DNA of 64,000 nt from JANMDS01 sp031430575 (GTDB lineage Bacteria > Pseudomonadota > Gammaproteobacteria > Burkholderiales > Casimicrobiaceae), in NCBI GenBank assembly GCA_031430575.1, contig JANPBT010000031.1, positions 62,001 to 126,000 of the forward strand, in the 5' to 3' direction. Shown here in pieces: positions 41,409-49,741 of this stretch (within the stretch, counting starts at the first letter, position 1; each line of letters begins with the position of its first letter). The notes under the pieces are model-generated. The model did no database searches. It was not told the origin of the DNA and saw nothing but the letters and a program-made list of their open reading frames with translations. Position numbers and translations under genes: made by a program.

Positions 41409-43277
41409 ATGACTACGCCATCAATCATAGATTCCGCAGGCGAAAGCGTTGCGAAGCGCGGGCTTGAGCGTATTGCAGCAGCATGTATGCGCCCATTAGA
41501 GGCCATCGCAGCGGTTTTGCTCACCGTAATCATCACGCTCCTATTTACTGGGGTTGTCGCACGTTATATTTTTGCGATACCCGTAATCTGGATCGATGAG
41601 ATCGTATCGCTCTCGTTTTTATGGCTGGCGATGCTGGGTGCGGTCATCGCAATGAATCGAAATGAGCATTTGCGGCTCACGCTTGTCGTCGATAAGCTTG
41701 GCGAACCGTGGAAGAGCTACGTCCAAGCGTTTGCGATTTGCGCAGTCGGGGCAGCGTTAATCGCACTTGTGCCGCAAGCAATCGAATACGCAAAAGATGA
41801 GTGGGCAATTCGCACACCAGAGCTCAATATGCCCAACGCGCTACGGGTCGGTGCGATTGCGTTTGGCGTGATCGCCATGCTGTTGCAGGTCAGCGTTTTT
41901 GCGTGGCGTACGGTTGGATTGCAAAGCTTGCTCGCTGCGGCACTATTTCTGATCGTAATCGCGCTGCTCGCTAAATATTTTTCCGCTCACCTGGCTGGGC
42001 TGGGCAATGCCAACTTAATTTTGTTTTTAGGCGGCACAATTATCATTTGCTTGGCTGCTGGCGTGCCGATTGCATTCTGTTTCGGGCTCGCAGCCCTCAG
42101 CTACTTAGGCTTTACCACTTCAACTCCGCTGACCGTTGTTGTAAGTCGTATGGACGAAGGCATGTCTAGCTTCATTCTTGTCTCGGTGCCCATTTTTGTT
42201 TTGTTGGGCTGCGTGCTCGACTCTACTGGAATGGGTAAGGCGATTGTGAGCGTTTTAGCGGCACTGCTTGGGCATATCAAGGCTGGCATGTCGTATGTAT
42301 TACTAGGCTCACTCTTTATTGTTTCGGGCATTTCGGGCTCGAAGGTTTCAGATATGGCCACTGTCGCACCCGCGTTATTTCCTGAAATGAAGCGGCGCGG
42401 GCATAAGCCTCGCGAGATGATCGCGCTTCTGGCGACTGGCGCAGCAATGGCAGATACAGTGCCGCCAAGCATTGTGTTGATCGTCCTCGGTTCGGTCGCG
42501 GGTGTGTCGGTTGCCGGGCTTTTCCAAAGTGGATTTGTCATTGCGATGGTGCTGCTCGCAGCGCTACTCGTTTTGGCAAGATGGAATGCCCGTCACGAAA
42601 ATACACACGGCCTGCGCCGCGCGCCGTGGGCTGATATTGGGCGGCTCGTTTTGCTTGCCGCGCCTGCGCTCATACTTCCTTTTATTATCCGCAGCGCCGT
42701 TGGTGAGGGCGTCGCGACGGCAACTGAGGTTTCAACAATCGCTGTGCTGTATGCGCTTTTAATCGGCAAGTGGCTTTACGGTGGATTGAGCGCGCGGCAG
42801 GTCTACCGGATGTTGGTTGACACGGCTGCGCTTAGCGGAGCGATCTTACTTATTTTGGGCATGGCCTCGGGCATGGCGTGGGTGATTGCGCAAAGCGGCA
42901 TCATTCAAAAAATGTCGATTTTCTTAACTGCGCTTCCTGGCGGTGCGACTGCTTTTTTGGGTGTGACGATTATCGTATTTCTAGTGCTAGGATGTATTCT
43001 TGAAGGACTCCCCGCGATCTTACTACTGGCGCCAATCATGTTTCCAATCGCCAAAAAATTGGGAATCCATGATATTCACTATGCGATGGTTGCCGTTACC
43101 GCGATGAATATCGGGCTCATGATGCCACCCATTGGCGTTGGCTTTTATGTCGCCTGCCGCATTGGCGATGGGTCGCCAGATGACGTCATCGGTGCGATCT
43201 GGCCTTTTATCGCTGCGCTGCTTGTGGGGCTTTGTGTCATCGCAGCGGTGCCGTGGTTTTCAACGGTTGCGCTTTAG
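41409..43277 (+). CDS. TRAP transporter fused permease (DctQ-DctM)
   Basis: A 622-residue membrane protein joining the small four-helix DctQ part (about residues 1-180: VARYIFAIPVIWIDEIVSLSFLWLAMLGAV) and the large DctM part (about 195-620: GVPIAFCFGLAALSYL, VSVPIFVLLGCVLDSTGMGKAI, GSLFIVSGISGSKVSDMATVAPALFPEM, MPPIGVGFYVACRIG). Fused QM proteins are known. The fusion fixes stoichiometry in one chain. It imports a carboxylate using a sodium or proton gradient with the upstream DctP protein. Its stop is 7 bases from the convergent SDR stop. Confidence 0.93.
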   Translation: MTTPSIIDSAGESVAKRGLERIAAACMRPLEAIAAVLLTVIITLLFTGVVARYIFAIPVIWIDEIVSLSFLWLAMLGAVIAMNRNEHLRLTLVVDKLGEPWKSYVQAFAICAVGAALIALVPQAIEYAKDEWAIRTPELNMPNALRVGAIAFGVIAMLLQVSVFAWRTVGLQSLLAAALFLIVIALLAKYFSAHLAGLGNANLILFLGGTIIICLAAGVPIAFCFGLAALSYLGFTTSTPLTVVVSRMDEGMSSFILVSVPIFVLLGCVLDSTGMGKAIVSVLAALLGHIKAGMSYVLLGSLFIVSGISGSKVSDMATVAPALFPEMKRRGHKPREMIALLATGAAMADTVPPSIVLIVLGSVAGVSVAGLFQSGFVIAMVLLAALLVLARWNARHENTHGLRRAPWADIGRLVLLAAPALILPFIIRSAVGEGVATATEVSTIAVLYALLIGKWLYGGLSARQVYRMLVDTAALSGAILLILGMASGMAWVIAQSGIIQKMSIFLTALPGGATAFLGVTIIVFLVLGCILEGLPAILLLAPIMFPIAKKLGIHDIHYAMVAVTAMNIGLMMPPIGVGFYVACRIGDGSPDDVIGAIWPFIAALLVGLCVIAAVPWFSTVAL

Positions 43278-43283
43278 TCTGCA

Positions 43284-44060
43284 TCACTTTTTTCGAAGTG
43301 TCGGCAATCCCACGCCGCTTGCGTCAAATCCGCCATCAACCGCAAGCACTTGTCCGTTGACGTAACTCGCGGCTTTGCTACACAAAAAGCCTACGGCTTC
43401 TGCAATCTCCTCGGTCGTGCCGTAGCGGTTGAGCGGAATGGCATCGAAGTAATCTGAGCGAATAGCAACGGAATGTACGAGCTTAGACATCTCCGTTTCG
43501 ACCGGACCAGGCGCGATAGCATTCACCCTAATTCCGACATCGCCCAGCTCTATGGCTTGCTGCTTAGTGAGGTGAATGAGCGCTGCTTTGCTGGTGCCGT
43601 AGGCGACGCGCATCGTGCTTGCGCGCAAGCCTGAAATCGATGCGATGTTGACGATGCTGCCACCGCCGGTTTTCAACATCACCGGCGCACAGGCTTGCGT
43701 GCATAGAAATGCACCTTCAAGATTGGTACGCATCACGTATCGCCATTCCTCAAAACTCGTATCAAGGATGCGCTTAAAAACCGCAACGCCTGCGTTATTA
43801 ACCAAGACATCAATCCGAGCAAATTTTTCTGTGATTGCGCTGATTGCAGCATCGACTTGCGCGGGCTGTGAAACGTCGGCATGCAAAGCGATGAGGCGCT
43901 GGGGCGCGTTGAGTTCAGTTTCAGTTTTTGCCAGGGTCTCATGATCATTATCAATCAGCGCGACGCAGTAATTTCGCGCGAGAAACCACTTACCGATGGC
44001 AAGACCGATCCCGCGTGCGCCCCCTGTTACGACGGCAACCGGAGTGGGTAGAGGGGACAT
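43284..44060 (-). CDS. Short-chain dehydrogenase/reductase
   Basis: A 258-residue NAD(P)-dependent SDR. The nucleotide motif is VVTGGARGIGLAIG, NNAG is in DVLVNNAGVAV, the catalytic residues are Ser in GGSIVNIASISG and Tyr-x-x-x-Lys in AYGTSKAALIHL, and it ends in YVNGQVLAVDGGF. The family is broad and the substrate cannot be read from sequence. It is last on the reverse-strand series after the dioxygenase and the molybdenum hydroxylase subunits, so it may act on a hydroxy or keto intermediate of that pathway. Confidence 0.93.
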   Translation of the reverse strand: MSPLPTPVAVVTGGARGIGLAIGKWFLARNYCVALIDNDHETLAKTETELNAPQRLIALHADVSQPAQVDAAISAITEKFARIDVLVNNAGVAVFKRILDTSFEEWRYVMRTNLEGAFLCTQACAPVMLKTGGGSIVNIASISGLRASTMRVAYGTSKAALIHLTKQQAIELGDVGIRVNAIAPGPVETEMSKLVHSVAIRSDYFDAIPLNRYGTTEEIAEAVGFLCSKAASYVNGQVLAVDGGFDASGVGLPTLRKK

Positions 44061-44123
44061 TATTTTTCCTAAAAATGAGTCTTGATAAATTTAATCTGAC
44101 GAGAATAGTAATATTCCAGCGGT

Positions 44124-44699
44124 CTAATGAGCATCAAGCGCACGGTGCCAGGCGCGAGCATCTTTGCCGGGGTGAATCGCGCCGCAATTGGGGCAGGCGC
44201 GCGCTGTTTCGTTGGACGCATAGAATTCACTAAAGACGCGGGGCAGATCGGTGACGATATTGGCGAGCTGCAATTCGCTGCGATTCACGCGTGTCGCGCA
44301 GTGCGCGCAATACCATTCGAACGCATCAATGACGCCAAGGGGGCGATTGCGCTCAATGACTGTGCACAGGCTGCCATGCTCCAGGCGCTGCGGCGAGTGG
44401 CGCACATGCGCAGGAAGCAAAAAAATATCACCTTCGCGCAAATCAATACGCTCGAATTTGCCGCGATCCAGCACGAAAATATAGGCATTGCCTTTGAACT
44501 GGTGGAAATACTCTTCATACGGATCGTCGTGAAAATCTGTGCGTTCATTAGGCCCGCCAACTACAGTACAAATGAGATCAGAATTTTTCCAAATTTGCTG
44601 ATTGCCAACGGGTGGCTTGAAGCGATCTGCATTTTCACTAAGCCATCCGTTGAGGCTAATCGGTGCACTGTAGTGGGTGGGCGAGGGCGTTTCGTTCAT
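44124..44699 (-). CDS. nbaC: 3-hydroxyanthranilate 3,4-dioxygenase
   Basis: From ATG at 44699 the protein has 191 residues (five more with the earlier start). It shows the HAO cupin: LICTVVGGPNERTDFHDDPYEEYFHQFKGNAYIFV, with iron ligands His, Glu and a second His in HVRHSPQR, and a C-terminal rubredoxin-like zinc site (CAHC and CPNC) found in bacterial HAO. It opens 3-hydroxyanthranilate to 2-amino-3-carboxymuconate semialdehyde. Other kynurenine or 2-nitrobenzoate genes are not seen nearby. Instead it follows the molybdenum hydroxylase genes, so the natural substrate here may be a different ortho-hydroxy aromatic amine. Confidence 0.92.
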   Translation of the reverse strand: MNETPSPTHYSAPISLNGWLSENADRFKPPVGNQQIWKNSDLICTVVGGPNERTDFHDDPYEEYFHQFKGNAYIFVLDRGKFERIDLREGDIFLLPAHVRHSPQRLEHGSLCTVIERNRPLGVIDAFEWYCAHCATRVNRSELQLANIVTDLPRVFSEFYASNETARACPNCGAIHPGKDARAWHRALDAH

Positions 44700-44710
44700 G
44701 TGGGAGCCAA

Positions 44711-46096
44711 TCATCGAAAGAGGGCGCGTAGTGCGCTCAAAAGGCGCTGCCAGAGTGAAATCTGCGCCGCAGGTATAGAAGGAGAAATCGCGTTAGAAAA
44801 CCTTACAAAAAAATCTGCAATCAATTTTTGCGCGGTGGCGTCGATGAGCCTGCTGCCGAGTTGCGCAATTTTGCCTCCGGTCTGAATGCGGGCGCTCCAA
44901 TTAAGCTGCGTACCGTCGTTAGTTTGCTTTAGCGCCACGTGGGCTTCGCCGCTACCGTGCCCGATCGCGCCGCCATCACCAGTAAAGCGCAGTGTGCACG
45001 TGTTAGGGGGAATCAAATTTTCCAGCGTAATCTTTGAAATAAATCGTGCTGAAACGGGACCGATTCCTACTTTGATCGTGGCATCATATTGCAATTTTCC
45101 GTCGCGCTCACTAGACAACACGATCGCCTCACAACCTGTGACGCAACGGCGCAAAGTCTCAGGATCGAGCAAGCGCTTCCAGACGATAGCGGGTAATGCC
45201 GGGATCGAGACGCTGCCGCGCAGCTGCGGCGGCGATGTGGAGTGATGCGGCGTTGATGCTGATAAAACTTGCAGCGCAGTTTTTGGCGTATCCACAATCG
45301 TTGCATGTTCACCAGTAATTGCGGCGACGGCACGGCGCGTGAGCACGGCAACCAAATGCGCTCGGTAGGCGGCACTGGCATGTAAGTCGCCCATCGCGTT
45401 TGCCGGATCAAACTGGCACGTCTCTAAACTAGCGACAGAAAAATGGATGGCAAGCGCACGCTCCGCGACGGGCCAACGAGAGACACCTGCGCCCAATCCC
45501 GTAATCGCAATACGCGATACATCGCTGAATCGCGCGATGGCGACGCCCACCATCGCAAATCGCGACGCCGGCTGCTCAAATTTGACGTAGTGCGCCGAGA
45601 TGGGCTTTGGAAATCGCACGGCGACAATGATTTCGTTTGATTCCAAGCATGTGGTGTAAATCGCTGAAAAAAAGGCATCGGCTGCAATCTCGCGCGCATC
45701 CGTGATGATCGTCGCGCCCATCGCCAGCACACCTGCGGGCCAGCAGGCCGCGGGGTCGTTATGCGCGAGCGCGCCGCCAATCGTGCCCATCGTGCGCACT
45801 TGGGCGTCGCCGATACCGGCCGCGAGCGCGCCGAGCATCGGGCAAAAACTGGCGACTTCTGATGAAGCTGCGATTTGGGCGTGCGTACACATTGCGCCGA
45901 AAGTGAGTGTGTTCTCGGCGCGCTTAATCTCTTTGAGCCCAGCAATTGCTTGCAGATCAATAAGATGTGATGGTGAGATCATGCCCAACTTCATCGCCGC
46001 AAGCAGGCTTTGACCCCCAGCGAGAAATTTAGTGTCAGGCTGCGCTGAATATTGCGTACGCGCATCGGCAACGGTTGTGGCTCGCGTGTAATGCAT
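44711..46096 (-). CDS. Molybdenum hydroxylase FAD subunit fused to a CoxG/SRPBCC domain
   Basis: From ATG at 46096 (TAATG overlap with the iron-sulfur gene) the protein has 461 residues. Residues 1-~275 are a CoxM/XdhB-type FAD domain: LAGGQSLLAAMKLG and RTMGTIGGALAHNDPAACWP bind FAD. A linker (ALQVLSASTPHHSTSPP) leads to a CoxG-like SRPBCC domain (about 290-440: SVSIPALPAIVWKRLLDPETLRRCVTGCE, YDATIKVGIGPVSARFISKI). The tail holds a repeat copy (SIPAAQISLWQ) and an amphipathic end LSALRALFR. In CO dehydrogenase clusters CoxG anchors the enzyme to the membrane and is a separate gene, so this fusion would tether the enzyme directly. The linker contains a diverged repeat. Confidence 0.9.
   Translation of the reverse strand: MHYTRATTVADARTQYSAQPDTKFLAGGQSLLAAMKLGMISPSHLIDLQAIAGLKEIKRAENTLTFGAMCTHAQIAASSEVASFCPMLGALAAGIGDAQVRTMGTIGGALAHNDPAACWPAGVLAMGATIITDAREIAADAFFSAIYTTCLESNEIIVAVRFPKPISAHYVKFEQPASRFAMVGVAIARFSDVSRIAITGLGAGVSRWPVAERALAIHFSVASLETCQFDPANAMGDLHASAAYRAHLVAVLTRRAVAAITGEHATIVDTPKTALQVLSASTPHHSTSPPQLRGSVSIPALPAIVWKRLLDPETLRRCVTGCEAIVLSSERDGKLQYDATIKVGIGPVSARFISKITLENLIPPNTCTLRFTGDGGAIGHGSGEAHVALKQTNDGTQLNWSARIQTGGKIAQLGSRLIDATAQKLIADFFVRFSNAISPSIPAAQISLWQRLLSALRALFR
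44760..44775 (-). repeat. CTGCGGCGCAG repeat at the CoxM-CoxG fusion C-terminus
   Basis: Perfect copy in coding orientation, read as I-P-A-A-Q-I between the CoxG domain and the terminal helix. Confidence 0.95.
45265..45281 (+). repeat. Diverged CTGCGGCGCAG repeat in the domain linker
   Basis: ACTTGCAGCGCAGTTT differs from the consensus at two positions and is read as T-A-L-Q-V-L, the decayed form of T-A-P-Q-V-L seen in other genes. Confidence 0.55.
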
Positions 46097-46602
46097 TAGT
46101 CGCGGGGAAGACATACGTTTCGGGCGGCGCGCATTTGGTTGAGCCCATCGCAAATGGCGTCGATGATGCCGTAGTAGCCGGTGCAGCGGCAGAGATTTCC
46201 TGTCAACGCCTTACGCACCGCGTTGGGTGTCGCCGCGATGCCTTCCGCATCCATTGCAATTGCGCGCACGATCATGCCGGGTGTGCAGTATCCGCACTGC
46301 AGGGCGTGATGCTGCGAGAAAGCGCGCTGCATGATGTGCAGTGCGCCGCCGCTTTCGGTTTCTTTCGCGATACCTTCGATCGTCGTAATTTTTTGGTTTG
46401 GCGAAATCTGTGCCGCGAGGACGTTACACGATTTCACCGGTGCGCCATCAACGAGCACCGTACATGCGCCACATTGCGCAGTGTCGCACCCAGGCTGCGT
46501 GCCTTTTAGATTACAAAAGTCGCGCAGTGCGGTGATCAAGCGCGTGTCGGCGGGCGCGTCTAACGCCTGTTGGTCGCCGTTGATCGTCAATAACATGTTC
46601 AT
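46096..46602 (-). CDS. Molybdenum hydroxylase 2Fe-2S subunit (CoxS/XdhA type)
   Basis: A 168-residue protein with two [2Fe-2S] clusters: the plant-type Cys set in QPGCDTAQCGACTVLVDG...KSCN and the C-terminal set in HALQCGYCTPGMIVRA...GNLCRCTGYYGIIDA. It passes electrons from the molybdenum centre to FAD. The start codon overlaps the outer base of a repeat copy (46602-46617), as in folC. After the first cluster, VLAAQISPNQ may be a decayed copy (46404-46419). The stop and the next start overlap as TAATG. Confidence 0.95.
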   Translation of the reverse strand: MNMLLTINGDQQALDAPADTRLITALRDFCNLKGTQPGCDTAQCGACTVLVDGAPVKSCNVLAAQISPNQKITTIEGIAKETESGGALHIMQRAFSQHHALQCGYCTPGMIVRAIAMDAEGIAATPNAVRKALTGNLCRCTGYYGIIDAICDGLNQMRAARNVCLPRD

Positions 46603-46617
46603 ACCTGCGGCGCAGAT
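46602..46617 (+). repeat. CTGCGGCGCAG repeat at the start codon of the iron-sulfur subunit gene
   Basis: Perfect copy whose outer T is the complement of the A of ATG at 46602. Confidence 0.95.
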
Positions 46618-46623
46618 TGAGGC

Positions 46624-47577
46624 TTAAAGCACGAGCCTTGATTCAGCGAATGCAGAGCGAATGACCGTTCGCTCGTCCTCAGTTAAATTGAGCATCGGGC
46701 GGCGCACGGGGCCACCCACTTGCCCCAGCAACTCAAGCCAAAATTTTGAGTGGGCTTGCGGCTTACCTTTTGGTCGGGATTGCTTGAAGGCATGGCGGGC
46801 AGCACTCAAGCTATCGCGCACCCGCTTGGCTTGCGCGTGGGCACCGGCGAGCGCTAATTTTGTGTATTCATTCATCCGCTGATCGTGCGTGGTTTGCAGC
46901 AAATAGGGCGGCGTAGAGCATAAATAGAGCTGCCATTTCAACTCTAATATATTATCAAGCCACTCCTCCTCGCTGGCAGTGCTCACGATAATTTTGTCGC
47001 CAGCGAGTTTGGTCAACTGCGCGTAAAGCGCACGATCCACGCTATATTTAATCGCGACGATATTGGGCAGCTCGGCGATGCGCGCACACAGCGCCGGGCT
47101 CATCACATAACCACAATCAGGGTGATTCCAAAGCGCAATGCCGATATCAACTTCGCTTGCGATATGGCGATAGTATTCGTAAATTGTGTCGTCGGTATCA
47201 GCGCCAAAATGCAAGACCGGCGAGTGGACGACGATGTAATCAGCGCCGCATGCCTGCGAATGCCGGGCGAGATCAAGCACCACATCAAGATTGGTATCGG
47301 AGCAAGACGTAATGATGCCGCATGTTCCGTTGGCTTCATCGACCGCAACTTCAAACAGACGCTTCCGTTCGGGCACGCTCATCGAAAAATATTCAGCCTG
47401 CTTGCCTCCGACGAAAAGCCCGCTCAATTTAAGGTTATGAATCCAGTGTTTGATGTTTTTTCGAAAGCCAGGCTCATCGACGCTGAGATCGGATGCGAAT
47501 GGTGTAAGCGTCGCCGCCCAAATTCCCCGAAAATTCTTGCGCGAATATGCTTTTGCTTCTGCTTTGGTGTATTTCAT
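46624..47577 (-). CDS. Dihydrodipicolinate synthase-family lyase
   Basis: A 317-residue TIM-barrel protein of the DapA/N-acetylneuraminate lyase family. FRGIWAATLTPFASDLSVDEPGFRKNIKHWI opens the barrel and the Schiff-base Lys is in NIVAIKYSVD. The segment before it reads IALWNHPDCGYVMSP, where family members usually have Tyr-Asn-x-Pro: the catalytic Tyr is a Trp. That change separates it from DapA and suggests an aldolase or hydratase acting on a ring-cleavage product. It sits between the large and small molybdenum hydroxylase subunit genes, an unusual place for a lyase, and so probably belongs to the same pathway. Confidence 0.88.
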   Translation of the reverse strand: MKYTKAEAKAYSRKNFRGIWAATLTPFASDLSVDEPGFRKNIKHWIHNLKLSGLFVGGKQAEYFSMSVPERKRLFEVAVDEANGTCGIITSCSDTNLDVVLDLARHSQACGADYIVVHSPVLHFGADTDDTIYEYYRHIASEVDIGIALWNHPDCGYVMSPALCARIAELPNIVAIKYSVDRALYAQLTKLAGDKIIVSTASEEEWLDNILELKWQLYLCSTPPYLLQTTHDQRMNEYTKLALAGAHAQAKRVRDSLSAARHAFKQSRPKGKPQAHSKFWLELLGQVGGPVRRPMLNLTEDERTVIRSAFAESRLVL

Positions 47578-47581
47578 GATT

Positions 47582-49678
47582 TCAATTTTGCCGCATCGCA
47601 GCCCATAGTTTTTCAGAAGTCAGCGGAAATGATAGATCCGCAGTGTCAAAAGCATGCAACGCATCACATGCCGCATTAAGCAGCGCCGCGGGCACCCCGA
47701 TGCAGCCTGCTTCTCCAACACCTTTTGCACCGAGCACGTTTGCACGCGTTACGCTGAAAGCAGACACTAGCGTGACCGGCGGCATATCGTCCGCGCGCGG
47801 GATTGCGTAGTCCATCAACGATCCCGTGCGCAATTGTCCCTCTTCGTCGTAGACCATTTCTTCCATCATCGCTTGTCCGATCCCTTGCGCGAGCCCGCCG
47901 AGCAATTGCCCTTTTGCGAGATCGGGTGAAATGATCTGGCCAGCATCGTCGGCCCAAATGATGCGCTCAATCGTTGGCACGCCGGTGTCGCGATCGATCG
48001 ACATTTGGGCTATGACCGCGCCGCAGCTCCAAGCTTCCATCGTTGCAGTATATTTTGATTCGGCAGTGATTGGAAGCGCGTGCCCCGCATCGCGCAGCGA
48101 CTTCACTTTTTGTGCGGCTTCCATCACCGCGCTTCCACCAATGGCGATGCTACGGCTTGCGAGCGCGCCGATGCCTTCTGGTGCGCGATCGGTATCGCCG
48201 TGAATGACTGAAATCTGCGCCGTAGGTATGAGCAGAATTTGACTTGCAATTCGTGCGTAAGTGGTCTCGTGCCCTTGCCCTTGCGCAGAGCTTCCGCTGG
48301 CGACTTCCGCGCGCCCGTCGCTGTGGAGCGTAACGCGTGCGCTTTCCCATCCGCTGCCGCAGGGCTCGACATACATTGCGACGCCGATGCCGACGATTTC
48401 ACCTTGCGCGCGACGCGTGGCTTGGGATTTGCGCGCTGCTTCATATTCAAAAGCTGCGCAGGCCTGCCTTAATACTGCATCGTAGTCGCCCGAGTCGAGC
48501 GTTTCGCCTGTCGCAGAGTGATGTGGCATTTCGTCCGCACGTATGAAGTTTCGGTGACGAAATGCGACCGCATCCATCGCAATTTTTTTTGCCGCGAGAT
48601 CGCATAATCGTTCCAGCATCATGGCTGCTTCTGGCCTGCCCGCGCCGCGATAGATATTGACTGGCGCGTGGGCAGAAAGTGCAGCGTTCCCTGCAATATG
48701 AACGTTGTCGATGCGGTAGGGCCCGGGCAAAATTCGTGCAGCATTTCGCATCGGTATCACTGCGCTGTAAGCAAGCCACGCACCAAGTGGGAAGTGGAAA
48801 TTTGCCGTCAATGCAGTCGCGTCCCCAGCTTCAGTAAATGATAGCGTTGCGCTCAAAGTGCTGCCGCGACCTTGCGTTGCCGCGAGAAAGTCTTCCGAGC
48901 GCGTTGCCATCCATTTGATGCAGGTGCGTAAGCGCTGCGCCGCCAGCGCAATAAGTAATTCCTCTGGGTAAAGCGATGCCTTTGCACCAAACGCGCCGCC
49001 GACATCGGGCGCGATCACCCGCACTGCGGCTAACGGAATCTGCAACGTTTGCGCAAGGGAATCGCGCGCCCGGCTCACGGCTTGCGTGCCGACCCAGGCG
49101 GTGAGCTTTTGGGCATTGTCGTCCCACTGCGCGATGCACGCACGCGGCTCCATCGTCATCGCGCAAACCCGGGGCTGCGCTTGCGAAAATGCGACCTGCA
49201 AAGACGAAATCTGCGCCGCAGGTATTGCACTTTTTTCACGCGTATCAAATGCTAATGAGAAGAGTGGTGCAATCGAAGGTGATTTATTTTCAACTGCTGA
49301 ATAGACAACATCAATCGCAGCGATAGCGGCGGTGGCCGCGTGCTGCGATTTTGCGATCACGAGTGCGATCGGTTGCCCAACAAACGCGACGTGCGACTCC
49401 CCCAGTAGCGGCGCGCGAAAATCGTGCGCAGCGGCAACGAGCGGATTGTGCGCAGGCATCGAAACGTCTGGAAAATCACTCGCTTGAAAAATTGCAACGA
49501 CGTCGGGCGATGTGCGTGCGTCTGCGAGATTAAGCTTGAAAGCTGCGTCGGCATGACTACTGCGCAAAAAGACAGCGTGCAGCATATCGTGAACTGCAAT
49601 ATTGTGAATGAACTGTCCGCGCCCCGTTACGAGACGTGCATCTTCCACGCGCAAAAGCGCATCTTCCGCATCAGTCAT
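47582..49678 (-). CDS. Molybdenum hydroxylase large (molybdopterin) subunit, CoxL/aldehyde-oxidase type
   Basis: From ATG at 49678 the protein has 698 residues (a GTG five codons earlier is possible). N-terminal EDALLRVEDARLVTGRGQFIHNIAVHDMLHAVFLRSSHA, cofactor contacts in APDVGGAFGAKASLYPEE, NIYRGAGRPEAAMMLERL, SAQGQGHETTYARIAS, and the catalytic Glu in GAKGVGEAGCIGVPAALLNA. The active-site loop is of form II (Y-R-G-A-G-R-P-E), not the C-S-F-R of CO dehydrogenase, so CO oxidation is unlikely; N-heterocycles or aldehydes are likelier. Two repeat copies are read as AIPAAQISSL and LIPTAQISVIHGDTD. The insertion maturation factors are not in the window. Confidence 0.93.
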   Translation of the reverse strand: MTDAEDALLRVEDARLVTGRGQFIHNIAVHDMLHAVFLRSSHADAAFKLNLADARTSPDVVAIFQASDFPDVSMPAHNPLVAAAHDFRAPLLGESHVAFVGQPIALVIAKSQHAATAAIAAIDVVYSAVENKSPSIAPLFSLAFDTREKSAIPAAQISSLQVAFSQAQPRVCAMTMEPRACIAQWDDNAQKLTAWVGTQAVSRARDSLAQTLQIPLAAVRVIAPDVGGAFGAKASLYPEELLIALAAQRLRTCIKWMATRSEDFLAATQGRGSTLSATLSFTEAGDATALTANFHFPLGAWLAYSAVIPMRNAARILPGPYRIDNVHIAGNAALSAHAPVNIYRGAGRPEAAMMLERLCDLAAKKIAMDAVAFRHRNFIRADEMPHHSATGETLDSGDYDAVLRQACAAFEYEAARKSQATRRAQGEIVGIGVAMYVEPCGSGWESARVTLHSDGRAEVASGSSAQGQGHETTYARIASQILLIPTAQISVIHGDTDRAPEGIGALASRSIAIGGSAVMEAAQKVKSLRDAGHALPITAESKYTATMEAWSCGAVIAQMSIDRDTGVPTIERIIWADDAGQIISPDLAKGQLLGGLAQGIGQAMMEEMVYDEEGQLRTGSLMDYAIPRADDMPPVTLVSAFSVTRANVLGAKGVGEAGCIGVPAALLNAACDALHAFDTADLSFPLTSEKLWAAMRQN
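48213..48228 (-). repeat. CTGCGGCGCAG repeat inside the large subunit gene (one mismatch)
   Basis: ATCTGCGCCGTAGGTA read as I-P-T-A-Q-I just before the conserved VIHGDTD. Confidence 0.9.
49209..49224 (-). repeat. CTGCGGCGCAG repeat inside the large subunit gene
   Basis: Perfect copy in coding orientation, read as I-P-A-A-Q-I. Confidence 0.95.
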
Positions 49679-49741
49679 CGATGCATTACACACGAATGTG
49701 GGTTTCGCAGGGCAAAATGTATCAACAACGGAGATTTACGC

